Assembly (NCBI RefSeq): GCF_008629685.1
Contig: NZ_VWSF01000016.1
Span: 82,932 to 146,931 of the forward strand
Direction: 5' to 3'
DNA: 64,000 bases
Source of the DNA: Adhaeribacter rhizoryzae
GTDB lineage: Bacteria; Bacteroidota; Bacteroidia; Cytophagales; Hymenobacteraceae
Below the pieces are notes generated by a model. The model did no database searches. It was given only the letters and a program-made list of their open reading frames with translations, and was not told where the DNA came from. Numbering within the stretch: position 1 is the first letter of the stretch; every line of letters starts with the position of its first letter. A program made the translations under genes and the position numbers. Below are positions 26,593-36,700 of the stretch, piece by piece.

Positions 26593-27122
26593 TTTAAAGA
26601 GAATAGCTCGGAGGTAAAATATTGGAATTTCTAAATTCCCTTAAATATATCAATTTAATATGTTTTTAAGACTAAACAGGAATGTTTCTGTTGGCTATAA
26701 ATGTAGAATTTTGGTATTATAAATATTTACGGACTGGCACGGATGGCCAAGCTTTAAAATACGAAGCTGCCAATGTTTATTTAAAGTCCTTTCTGAGGTT
26801 GCAGACTAGGAATAAATATAATTTATCAAGAGTTGATCGTTTAAATAGCTGCTTTGGGTTTTTAGCTTGAAATGCGGCGTTAGTTATTTTATAAAAGCAA
26901 TATTTTCTGGATTTTTTGGAATATTATTCTATAAACCTGGAATTTAGCAAAAGGCTTGGTTGTTCAACCAGAAGGCTTGTTATTTAACCTGCTTAATAAA
27001 TTAACGGTAATAAATATTAAGCTCATCTTGATTGCTTTATAGGCAATCTGCTCCAAAACAAGTATTTTAGCAATATTTTTCTATCTTTTAATGGTGTACG
27101 GTTTAAGACCAATTATTTTTTC
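26593..27122. other. Divergent intergenic region
   Basis: This 530-base AT-rich stretch separates the minus-strand receptor operon from the + strand dehydrogenase, so it must hold both promoters, but no clear TTTG / TAnnTTTG pair is visible. It contains an imperfect 20-base tandem repeat, AAGGCTTG...AACC (26951-26971 and 26972-26991), the first unit of which includes GGTTG-TT-CAACC. A 62-codon open frame at 26682-26870 has no coding character. Confidence 0.6.
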
Positions 27123-30100
27123 ATGAAACCCAAAAATATTAGTATTTCGGATTACCGAAAAAGTATTTTCCCGGTAGCGCGTTGGTATGCGCTGGCGGCT
27201 TTAATATTATTGTCTACGGTGGGGCTCTTGTCGTTCCGGAGCACCCAGCAAAAAATATTGATTTTCTCGAAACCGGCCGGTGCCGAGGCTTCCCGCCAGG
27301 CCCATTTGGCATTGCTCCAGAAGCTAAGCGATGGGCGCAAAATAACTGTTGATACCACCGCTAACCCCGCTTATTTTTCCGAAGATTCTTTAAAAGCCTA
27401 TAATGCGGTGGTTTTTCTGCATGCACCCTTAGAAGCGTTGGATTACCGCCAGCAAGCTGATTTGGAACGTTATGTGCAAGCCGGCGGCGGCGTAATGGCT
27501 TTAAATGCGGCTACCGATACGGTGCGTAACTGGCCCTGGTACCAAAGTTTAAATGCAGCCCGTTTAAAAGCAGCCAAGCCTTTGTGGGAAGCCAAGTACG
27601 ATGGTGGCCGGGTATATTTTGCGCAATTGGGTGCCGATGCCGCTGCTAAAAACCTGGAAAGTACCCTGGCGAAAGGCCTGAAGTTTGTTGCCGGCAAAGG
27701 TAACCTGAACTACAGCAAAGCCACCACCGACCGCGTGCCCGAACCTAACCGCTTTGTAACCGAGGTGCTCGAAACTTACATGTACGAGCCCATGGAAATG
27801 GTTATTTTTAAAGATGGCCGCGTGCTGTATTTAGAGCGCCGGGGCAACGTAAAACTCTACGACCCTAAGAAAAGAACATCCCGCGTAATTGCCAAGTTTG
27901 ATGTAAGCATTACGGGTAACTACGAAGACGGTATGCTAGGCGTAGCCCTGGACCCGAACTACGAAAAAAACCACTGGATTTACATTAACTACTCACCGGC
28001 CGGCGATATTCCGAAACAGAACGTATCACGTTTCGAAATGATCGGCGATAGCCTGAATATGAAATCCGAGAAAATTGTGCTGGAAATACCTACCCAGCGC
28101 GAAACCTGCTGCCACTCCGGCGGCCATTTGGAGTTTGGCCCGAACGGCGATTTGTATATTTCTTCCGGCGATAACACCAGCTCGAAAGAGTCAGATGGTT
28201 TTAGCCCGATTGATGAGCGCCCGGGCCGGATGCCGTTTGATGCCCAGAAATCTTCGGGTAATACCAACAGCCTGACCGGTAAAATATTGCGCATTCACCC
28301 CGAGCCGGACGGCTCTTACACCATTCCGGAAGGTAATTTATTCCCGAAAGGAACGCCCAACACCAAACCCGAAATTTACGCCATGGGTACCCGTAACGCG
28401 TTCCGGTTTACCGTAGACCAGCGCAACGGCTACGTATATTGGGGCGATGTTGGTCCGGATGGCGGCGTAACCAACGAGCGCGGCCCGCAAAGCTACGACG
28501 AGTGGAACCAGGCCCGGAAAGCCGGCAACTTTGGCTGGCCTTACTTTGTGGGTAATAATTTTGCTTACGCCGATTTTGATTTTGCCACGAATAAAATTGG
28601 TCCGAAGTTTAACCCCGAAAAACCGGAAAATACTTCGCCTAACAATACCGGTCAGAAAATATTGCCGCCGGCCCAGAAACCCATGATCTGGTATCCGTAT
28701 GGGGTATCGCGCGAGTTTCCGGAGTTAGGTAAAGGTTCGCGCAGCGCCATGGCCGGCCCCGTTTATTACGCCGATAATTATCCGGCTGCCAGTCGTTTTC
28801 CGAAATATTACGATGGCAAGCTCTTTATTTACGAGTGGGCCCGGAGCTGGGTAAAAGTAATTTCTTTTGATAAAGATAAAAACCTGGCCAAAATAGAGCC
28901 TTTCCTGCCCGAGCAAGAATGGTACAAGCCCATTGATATGAAATTTGGTCCGGACGGTGCTTTGTATGTATTGCAATACGGCGCTAATTATTTCGAACAC
29001 AACCCGGATTCCCGTTTAATAAAAATTACTTACTCCGAAGGTAACCGTCAGCCAATTGCTAAAATTACGGCGGATAGAACCGTAGGAGCCGCTCCATTAA
29101 CTGTTAATTTATCGGCGGCCCAATCTTTCGACTACGATAAAAACGATAAGCTGAATTATAGTTTTGACTTTGGTAACCAAAGCGGCACCAGCAATAACCA
29201 GCCAACCGCTTCGGTTACGTATACCAAACCCGGTATTTACCGGCCATCGGTTACGGTTACCGATGCCGAGGGTAAGAAAACCATTGCCGATTTGGAAGTG
29301 AAAGTAGGGAACGAGCCGCCGCAGGTTACGGTAGATTTAGGTAAAGGCAACCGCAGTTTTTACTTCGATAACCAGAAACTGAACTACCAGGTAAAAGTAA
29401 CCGACAAAGAAGACGGTACGCTGCAAAAAGGCGTAGATCCGGCCAATGTATTTTTCTCTTTTGATTACCTGAAAGTAGGCCGCGATTTGGCTTTGCTGGC
29501 TTCGAATACTCAAATGACCGGCGGTTTTAAATATTTGCGCGGCAAAACTTTGGTAGCCAACAGCGATTGTAAGTCCTGCCACGATGTAAGCAAGAATTCG
29601 ATTGGCCCAAGCTACATAGCGGTGGCGGAGCGTTACCGCGGTAAAACTGGTTCCGAAGATATGCTGGCAACCAAAATTATTAAAGGCGGAAACGGCACCT
29701 GGGGCAAAAATATGATGGCCCCGCACCCGCAGCACACCAAAGAAGAAACCACCGAAATGGCCCAATATATTTTGTCGTTGAGTAACAAGCAAAATATTGG
29801 TATGCCGCTGCAGGGTACGGTTACTACTTCGGAGCACGTGGGCGCACCGCGTCCCGGGGCTTACGTAATCCGGGCAAGTTACGCCGATAAAGGCAACCAG
29901 CCCATTGGCAGCTTAACCGGTTCTACGGTACTCTTATTGCGTAGCCCTAAAATTCAGGCCGAAGAATTTGACTTAACCAAAAATATTGGCCGCCGGCACA
30001 TTGATGGCAGCGACTTTACTTTTGTAACCGATGTGCAAAACGGCTCTTACCTGGGGCTGAATAAAATAGACTTAACCGCCATTAGCAAGCTGACGTTCCG

Positions 30101-30353
30101 GGGCGGTGCCCGGCAGGCCGGTAGCCGCATCGAAATCCGGCAGGGCTCACCGGATGGCAAACTGCTGGCTACGGCCGCGGTACCCGTTACGCCAAAGGAA
30201 GAAGATATGCAAACCTTTAGCGCGAATATTGCCAACCCCGGCGAACCGCAGGATTTATACCTGGTGTTCCGGAACGATAACGTGAAAAATAATTTACTGC
30301 AGCTTGACTGGGTTAATTTTGAAAGCGGGCAATCAACCGCATCTAATAAATAA
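27123..30353 (+). CDS. Exported sugar dehydrogenase-cytochrome c fusion with degenerate ThuA domain
   Basis: A 1076-residue multidomain protein. An N-terminal hydrophobic segment (about 22-40) exports or anchors it. Residues 45-190 are a shortened ThuA-like domain: compared with the paralogue at 55514 it lacks about 70 residues and its conserved histidines (AGAEAS for AGWKHS, NAATD for HAAAD). A glucose/sorbosone dehydrogenase-type propeller follows (about 210-650; MEMVIFKDGRVLYLERRG, CCHSGGHLEFGPNGDLYISS). Then a PKD-like domain (655-745), a class I cytochrome c (C816-K-S-C819-H820, axial Met expected in the NMMAPHP region) and a C-terminal carbohydrate-binding-like beta-sandwich (about 940-1070). 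The likely role is periplasmic oxidation of a sugar with electron transfer to haem. Two terminator hairpins follow. Confidence 0.87.
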   Translation: MKPKNISISDYRKSIFPVARWYALAALILLSTVGLLSFRSTQQKILIFSKPAGAEASRQAHLALLQKLSDGRKITVDTTANPAYFSEDSLKAYNAVVFLHAPLEALDYRQQADLERYVQAGGGVMALNAATDTVRNWPWYQSLNAARLKAAKPLWEAKYDGGRVYFAQLGADAAAKNLESTLAKGLKFVAGKGNLNYSKATTDRVPEPNRFVTEVLETYMYEPMEMVIFKDGRVLYLERRGNVKLYDPKKRTSRVIAKFDVSITGNYEDGMLGVALDPNYEKNHWIYINYSPAGDIPKQNVSRFEMIGDSLNMKSEKIVLEIPTQRETCCHSGGHLEFGPNGDLYISSGDNTSSKESDGFSPIDERPGRMPFDAQKSSGNTNSLTGKILRIHPEPDGSYTIPEGNLFPKGTPNTKPEIYAMGTRNAFRFTVDQRNGYVYWGDVGPDGGVTNERGPQSYDEWNQARKAGNFGWPYFVGNNFAYADFDFATNKIGPKFNPEKPENTSPNNTGQKILPPAQKPMIWYPYGVSREFPELGKGSRSAMAGPVYYADNYPAASRFPKYYDGKLFIYEWARSWVKVISFDKDKNLAKIEPFLPEQEWYKPIDMKFGPDGALYVLQYGANYFEHNPDSRLIKITYSEGNRQPIAKITADRTVGAAPLTVNLSAAQSFDYDKNDKLNYSFDFGNQSGTSNNQPTASVTYTKPGIYRPSVTVTDAEGKKTIADLEVKVGNEPPQVTVDLGKGNRSFYFDNQKLNYQVKVTDKEDGTLQKGVDPANVFFSFDYLKVGRDLALLASNTQMTGGFKYLRGKTLVANSDCKSCHDVSKNSIGPSYIAVAERYRGKTGSEDMLATKIIKGGNGTWGKNMMAPHPQHTKEETTEMAQYILSLSNKQNIGMPLQGTVTTSEHVGAPRPGAYVIRASYADKGNQPIGSLTGSTVLLLRSPKIQAEEFDLTKNIGRRHIDGSDFTFVTDVQNGSYLGLNKIDLTAISKLTFRGGARQAGSRIEIRQGSPDGKLLATAAVPVTPKEEDMQTFSANIANPGEPQDLYLVFRNDNVKNNLLQLDWVNFESGQSTASNK

Positions 30354-30376
30354 TTTAATAATAAAAAAGAATTCAG

Positions 30377-30406
30377 AAGCGGGTTAACAGCCCGCTTTTG
30401 TTTTTT
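30377..30406 (+). terminator. Rho-independent terminator
   Basis: AAGCGGG / CCCGCTT stem with a 7-base loop and a TTGTTTTTT tail, 24 bases after the dehydrogenase stop. Confidence 0.88.
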
Positions 30407-30631
30407 ACCCGAATGGGGGCTGCACCTGTAGGTTTATTTACAGAATTTAATATATTAAACAATCAGCGTATTTGCTGCCAAAGCTGTTAAAGCTGAATTA
30501 TTCTTCTGGTATTAAGATGTTTTATATTGCATGTATTACGGATTTACGCGTAAACAGAATTAGCACATAGATATAGATTTTAATATTTATCCTGGCCAAT
30601 TTATCCGTGTAAATTGTAAACCTACCTAAAC

Positions 30632-30670
30632 AAAAAAGCCAGATTCAGCGGGTTGAATCTGGCTTTTTGT
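30632..30670. terminator. Bidirectional terminator
   Basis: AAAAAGCCAGATTCA / TGAATCTGGCTTTTT, a 15-bp stem with a 6-base loop. The A and T ends let it act on both strands; on the minus strand it would end the SusCD operon 120 bases after its last gene. Confidence 0.9.
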
Positions 30671-30793
30671 TTGAGTCCTATTCTGTTAGAGGTTAGTACC
30701 ATATCCAGAATAACTTATTAGCAAAACACTTCTGCTGCCGTTAGTTGTATTAATATTAAACTTGCAGCAGGTGTGCCTTAATGGGTTTAGTTC

Positions 30794-31831
30794 TTACTCG
30801 AAAATATTAAGAAACTGCGTTAGCTTTACTTGCTTTATCCGGAAATATTGCGATTCCTGGACAAAATTAGCGGAAATACCAAAGGAAACTGTTTTCTTGG
30901 TATCAAGGGTAAATGTTGCTTTGGGCGCATCAAAAGGAGCTGCTGCCAAGGCAGTTGTTACATCGGTAGCATCGGGCAGCGTATTGCCTTCGGCTACGGC
31001 TACAAAGGCCTGGTCTCTTACGGTATAGCCGGGGCTACCATCAAACGAAACAATTTCGAACAAGTATTTACCGGCCGGCAGCTCTGCTGTTTGGTAAATT
31101 TTACCGTTTGGTATGGCCGGGGTACCCCAGCGCTCTAAAGACATCCAGCCGCCGTTGTTAAAGCTATCGAAACCGCCCTTGGTGCCGTTTTCCATGTTTT
31201 TTACCGCGTCATTTACCATCCAATCGGCCAATAAGCCAAAGCGCGAACTGGCACCCACATCGGAGCGCTTAAAAGGATTACCGGCATTTTTTACATACTT
31301 TGCGGTAACATCAACACTCCGGTCAGCAAAATTATTAACGTCCAGTAAAATATTGGCCGTGGCGAGTTGCTCATTTAACTCATATTGGCTTGGGTTGGCA
31401 ATTCTGATACGCAGGCCTAGTTTTTTACCTTTGTTTTCATCCAGCACCGCTTTGGGTATGGTTAAATAAAAGCTACCGGCAGCTTTACCCGCCGGAACCT
31501 CTATGTGCGTGCCCGACAGCAAATCGCTGGCTAAGGGAATGGTACCCGCCGGTAAATTACTGTTTTCCGAAATTATTTCTACTGAATAAGCTTCCCGGGC
31601 CTGGTTGCCGGAACGGCTAATGCCCAGCAATGCTTTAATTACTTTGCGCTCTTTATCAATAATAACATTGCCCGGCGTTAGGTTTATGGTACCACCGTTT
31701 ACCTGGGTTATGTACACTTTAGGGGGTATGCTCTCCAGGCTTTTTAATTCGTCTTTCTCGCAGGAGCTCAGAAAGAGCAGGTTACAGGCGAAAACGCCTA
31801 AGGTTATTTTTTTGAATAAATATTTCATCAT
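30794..31831 (-). CDS. DUF1735/DUF5013 surface lipoprotein (SusE-like position)
   Basis: A 345-residue lipoprotein with a signal and lipobox FLSSC. The N-terminal region (VYITQVNGGTINLTPGNVIIDKER, then AGSFYLTIPKAVLDENKGKK) fits DUF1735. The C-terminal half (GGFDSFNNGGWMSLERWG, IYQTAELPAGKYLFEI) fits DUF5013, a beta-sandwich thought to bind glycans. It follows SusD on the same strand after 76 bases and probably acts as a surface glycan-binding accessory to the transporter. Confidence 0.82.
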   Translation of the reverse strand: MMKYLFKKITLGVFACNLLFLSSCEKDELKSLESIPPKVYITQVNGGTINLTPGNVIIDKERKVIKALLGISRSGNQAREAYSVEIISENSNLPAGTIPLASDLLSGTHIEVPAGKAAGSFYLTIPKAVLDENKGKKLGLRIRIANPSQYELNEQLATANILLDVNNFADRSVDVTAKYVKNAGNPFKRSDVGASSRFGLLADWMVNDAVKNMENGTKGGFDSFNNGGWMSLERWGTPAIPNGKIYQTAELPAGKYLFEIVSFDGSPGYTVRDQAFVAVAEGNTLPDATDVTTALAAAPFDAPKATFTLDTKKTVSFGISANFVQESQYFRIKQVKLTQFLNIFE

Positions 31832-31907
31832 GAATTCTTTTATGTATTTATATCTATTTCCAGAAGGATGCTACCGGCTTGGTGATAGCCAGTAGCATCC
31901 AATAATA

Positions 31908-33686
31908 TTACCAGCCCGGATTTTGTACCATTTGTTTATTGCGGTCAATTTCGGATTGCGGAATGGGCCATAAGTAATGTCTGTCGTCGAATACCCGGTT
32001 CTCAAATACACTTCTTTTGTAGAATGAGGCGTCGGTAAAGCTGTTGCCGGCGCTTACATTCATACCGTACATTGGGCCACCATCGGTTTGTTCGGCAATT
32101 TTCCAGCGGCGGGTATCAAACAAGCGGTGTCCTTCAAAAGCTAGTTCCACCTGGCGTTCGAGGCGGATTCTTTCGCGCATTTGCTCTTGCGATAAGCCGC
32201 TGGGTAAAGCAGGTAAACCCGCCCGTTCCCGTACCAGGTTTACGTACTTGGCAATATCGGCGTGGCCGGGCTCAACTTCGTTCAGGGCTTCGGCATAATT
32301 CAGGTACATCTCACCTAACCGGAAGAAAATCCAGGCTTGTGGCGTGAACCGGCCGTTTTGTATATCGCTGTTGGGGCTCACAAATTTGGTTACCAGGTAG
32401 CCGGTTTCGGTATGGTCGTGAGAGCCATTTTTACCGGAGCGGCCGGTGGCGTACAGTTCAACTTTAATAATATTGGTGCCGGAAGCGCCTTTGTATTTCC
32501 ATTCGGCACCATTATACAATATCGAAACATAAAAGCGGGGTTCCCGGCCTACGTACATGTTCCAGGTGCCGGGTTTGGTAAATTCAGTGGTGCCAGTAGA
32601 AAAACCTTCTTCTACATAACCAGAGCCTTCTTCGTGTATAAGCTTGCCATTGGCCATGTGGTAGGCATCTACTAATTGCTGGGTGGGGCTGGAGCCATTC
32701 CAGCCGGTTGCCTGGCGTGGCGCAGCATGTTTCTGCCAGCCGTTGCCGTCGTTAGCTGGCCGGGCCCAGATTACTTCTTTGTTCCACCGGTCAAAAAATA
32801 AATCCTGATAAGACAAGTACGGGTCAAAAACGCCGGCTGCATTATTCTTTTTAAACAAGCCTTCGGGCATCATGTCTATTACTACTTTAGCCGCATCAGC
32901 CGCCTTTTTCCATTTGTTAGCATCGTAAGTAGTACTTACCAGTTGCTTGCCATCCGGATTCTTAAAGTTGGCGTACTCCTGGTTACCGTTCCATAAAGGG
33001 CTGGCTGCATAAAGCAGTACCCGCGATTTTAAGGCTTGCGCAAACCGCTGATCGGCCCGGCCGTATTCCGTATTAACTGATTGCTTAATGGGCAAGTCTT
33101 TAATAGCGGCATCCAGTTCGCTGATAATATAATCTACCCCCTCATCGTAAGAATTGCGGGGCACCTGGGTTTCAGAAACCTGTACATCTACCGGAATTTC
33201 TTCCTGTAAAATAGGCACCGGACCAAACTGGCGCATTAAATTATAATAATAAAAAGCGCGTATGGCGCGCGCTTCGGCCTTAAACTGCGTGGTTATACCG
33301 GGGTTATTTTTATCGCATTCTTTGCACTCGTTTATCCGGTTCATAAATACTGTAGCCGACCGGATGCCGCGGTAATACCGCGAGAAGGTATTATAAGGAA
33401 CGTTGGTAGAGTTCCAGCTACCGTTGTTAATATTATTGGCGCCCACACCGGTCCAGACAAAATCAGCTTCGTCTGAAACCGGCGATAAATTTTCGTAAGG
33501 GTTGGCTTCGTCCATTACGTAGCTGTACACATTAGCCAGGTAGCTTTTAGCTTCTGCTTCGTTGGTAAATACCTGGTCCATGGTAAGCATATCGTCCGGC
33601 TGCTTGTCGAGGAAATCGCCGCAGGAAAAGAAGGATACACTGCCCGCCAGGAGCAGCATATTCAGGTATGATTTATATTTAAACAT
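31908..33686 (-). CDS. SusD/RagB family surface glycan-binding lipoprotein
   Basis: A 592-residue lipoprotein with signal and lipobox FFSC; the mature start CGDFLDKQPDDMLTMDQVF is the classic RagB/SusD N-terminus. TPR-like helices (FKAEARAIRAFYYYNLMRQFG; RLGEMYLNYAEALNEV) and the C-terminal RRWKIAEQ and YLWPIPQSEIDRN motifs complete the family pattern. It forms the lid of the SusC channel encoded 95 bases upstream and captures the oligosaccharide at the surface. No substrate can be read from sequence. Confidence 0.95.
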   Translation of the reverse strand: MFKYKSYLNMLLLAGSVSFFSCGDFLDKQPDDMLTMDQVFTNEAEAKSYLANVYSYVMDEANPYENLSPVSDEADFVWTGVGANNINNGSWNSTNVPYNTFSRYYRGIRSATVFMNRINECKECDKNNPGITTQFKAEARAIRAFYYYNLMRQFGPVPILQEEIPVDVQVSETQVPRNSYDEGVDYIISELDAAIKDLPIKQSVNTEYGRADQRFAQALKSRVLLYAASPLWNGNQEYANFKNPDGKQLVSTTYDANKWKKAADAAKVVIDMMPEGLFKKNNAAGVFDPYLSYQDLFFDRWNKEVIWARPANDGNGWQKHAAPRQATGWNGSSPTQQLVDAYHMANGKLIHEEGSGYVEEGFSTGTTEFTKPGTWNMYVGREPRFYVSILYNGAEWKYKGASGTNIIKVELYATGRSGKNGSHDHTETGYLVTKFVSPNSDIQNGRFTPQAWIFFRLGEMYLNYAEALNEVEPGHADIAKYVNLVRERAGLPALPSGLSQEQMRERIRLERQVELAFEGHRLFDTRRWKIAEQTDGGPMYGMNVSAGNSFTDASFYKRSVFENRVFDDRHYLWPIPQSEIDRNKQMVQNPGW

Positions 33687-33781
33687 GTCTATTTTAAATT
33701 TAAGTTACTATTAGGAGTTTCTAGCCGGCGCCGAAGCTATGTCTAAGGGCCAGCCGTTTTGCTCAAAAAACAATGTTCTGC

Positions 33782-36700
33782 TTATAAATTCAGGTTAATA
33801 CCGGCGTTAAAGTTGCGCTGAATAGGATAAGCCGAGCCGTTGCCGTTACCCAATTCGGGGTCCCAGTAATCGAACTTGCTCCAGGTGAATAAATTAAAGC
33901 CCGATACATAAATGCGAAGGGTATTAATTTTTAACCGTTGCGTTATTACTTTTGGAATGGTGTAGCCCAATTCGGTTGTTTTCAGGCGCAGGTAACTGGC
34001 ATCGCGCTGCCACCAGGTAGAACTGCGGTAATTATTGGTGTTGGGGCCAAACGAAAGCCGCGGAAACAACACATCCTGGCTGGGGTTTTCCGGGGTCCAG
34101 CGGTCTAAAGCATTCTCGTTTAAGTTGCCGCGCAGCCCGCCTTGTACAAACGGAAACCAGCCGTTACCACTCAGCATAAAATCCATATTACCGGTGCCCT
34201 GGAAGAAAGCCGATAAGTCGAAGCCTTTGTAGTTTAATGTGGTACCGAAACCATACACAATTTCCGGGGTAGATGGGTTACCAATAGCTACTTCGTCGAA
34301 AGCATTAACAACGCCATCGCCGTTTATATCTTTGTACTTCAGATCGCCGGGACGTACCGGGCCAAAAGTGTGCGTGGGCGAAGCATTAATATCTTCCTGG
34401 TCTTGGAACAAACCATCGGCAATTAAACCAAAAGGCTGATTTAACCTTTTACCTTTCCGGTTCTGGTAAGTATAAGCCCAATCTGGTTCGTCGTTGTTCA
34501 AGAGGTTATTGCGGGCAAAGGTGTAGTTTCCGCGCAGGGTAACATCTACCTGTCCAATTTTTTTCCGGTATTCCAGTGTGGCATCAATGCCCTGGTTTTC
34601 GAATTCGCCCAGGTTACCCCAAGGATTGTTTTGTAAACCCATTATGGCCGGCAAGGCATTGCGCTGCAGGAAAATACCGGTCCGGTGCCGTTTAAATACA
34701 TCAGCCTGCAAGTAGAACCCGCGCAGGAAGCGGGCCTCGATGCCCACGTTTATTTCCCGCTCTCTTTCCCAGGTCAGGTTAGCGCCCCACTGGTCTTCGC
34801 CGCGGCCGTTAAAGCCATTTTGGTTGGCATCGCCGAAGGTATAGCCACCATTGCCGGTACCTACCGTAGTAATATAGGCAAATCTCCGGACCGAACCATT
34901 AGACTGGCCCAGCTGGTCGTTGCCTTTGTAACCGAACGAACCCCGGAACTTTAAGAAATCTACCAGATTAATGTTGTTTTTAAAGAAAGGTTCTTCCGAA
35001 ACAATCCAGCCCAGGGCATAAGCCGGGAAGAAGCCATAACGGTGACCTTTGGCAAAGTTTTCGGAGCCATTGTAGCCGGCGTTAAATTCGGCGAAATACC
35101 GCTCTTTAAAACCATACGATACCCGGCTTACCAAACCCTGCAACCGGAAAGGCAGCGCGTTAATAGCATTGGCGGCATCGCCTACCTGGTAATCTTGCTG
35201 ATTATACAATACTAAACCCGCTATGGTGTGGTTACCAAAGGTGCGGTCGTAGTTAATATTGGCCTGGGTGTAAATCCGTCGGTTACCGCCCGAATTCCGG
35301 TTATAAGGTAAGTCGTCTACGCCATCGTAAAATTTGGTTAAGATCAGGTTGCCGTTGGCATCCCGGCCATTCAGGGCCCAGCGGTCGCCGGAGTCATCGT
35401 TGCTGCCTCTTACGCGTTGTATGTTGTGGTAATTATAACCATCAAACGCAAACTTGCCCATCAGCTTTAAGCCTTTTACAAACCGGCTTAAATCGTGGCG
35501 CAAAGTCAAATCCGATTGAATATTGTTCCGCCATTCGGTGGTAAAACCGGCGCCGGTCAGGTGTTGGTAAGGGTTACCAATACCGTTCACGCCACCATAT
35601 ATTATTTTGTTCGGGTTAGTAGGATCTGGGTAAAATGGTGCGTAGCCAATAGGCGTGTTCATCATAATACCACCGTTGTTGCCCCAAATATCGGCGGCGC
35701 TCCGGCCCGGGTAGTTAGAGGTAACCAAAATACCGCCAATGCCTAAACTCAGCTCCGTGTCTTTGTTCAGGTTAATATCGGTGTTGGCCCGGAAGTTATA
35801 GCGCTTCAGCTTAATATTGGTATTATAAGTATTCAGGTTATCGCCTTTCCAGATGCCGTCTTCGTCGTAGTAAGTAGCCGAAACAAAATATTTAGCCACA
35901 TCGCCGCCACCGGTAATATTTAAGTTGGCCCGCTGGTTATTAGACCAATCTTTCATCATCATATCCATCCAGTTTACATTAGGATATAAATAAGGATCTT
36001 CGCCAGAGCGGGTTTTTTCGATGTATTCCGGCGTATAAGGCGTTACAAAATTGGGGTTTGTGGCTAGCTGCGCCTCGTTGTACAGTTCCAGGTAAGTAGG
36101 ACCGTCTACCAAATCGGGTAGCATGGTAGCCCCCACAATGCCTCTTTCTACTTTCAGGCTAATGCTGGGCTTTTCTTTGGTGCCCCGGCGGGTAGTAACC
36201 AGAATTACCCCGTTGGCTCCCCGTATACCATACACCGCCGTAGCGGCGGCATCTTTTAAAATAGAGAAAGTTTCTATTTCTTCCGGTTCTATGTTGCTAA
36301 TGGGGCGTTCTACCCCGTCTACCAGAATTAAGGGATTGGCGCCGCCGCCAAAAGTACTTACTCCCCTAATCCAGAACTGTGCATCGTCGTAACCGGGTTC
36401 GCCGCTCCGTTGTACGGCAATAACGCCCGCTACTTTACCGGCCAGCGCATTTTGCAGGTTACGGGTAGGGGTAGTTATTTCTTTAACTTTCACCGTAGAA
36501 ATGGCACCCACTACGCTTTCTTTTTTCTGCTCACCGTAAGCAACTATCTGCACTTCTTCTAAAGAACTGGCATCTACCTCCAGGGCCACATTTACCTGGG
36601 TGCGGTTGTTAATAGCTACTTCCTGTGTTTTATAACCTACAAAAGAAAACACCAGCGTGGCGTTATTTTCAGCTACTACCAGCGAATAATTACCATCGGT

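Larger units (their letters stand above)
30354..30793. other. Convergent intergenic region
   Basis: This 440-base stretch lies between two convergent genes. It holds two separate terminator hairpins (30377-30406 and 30632-30670) about 225 bases apart; nothing else is recognisable. Confidence 0.75.

Noticed and set aside
26682..26870. 62-codon + strand open frame in the divergent intergenic region
   Set aside because: A/T-biased random composition, no ribosome-binding site, no domain, and it sits where promoters for both flanking genes are needed.
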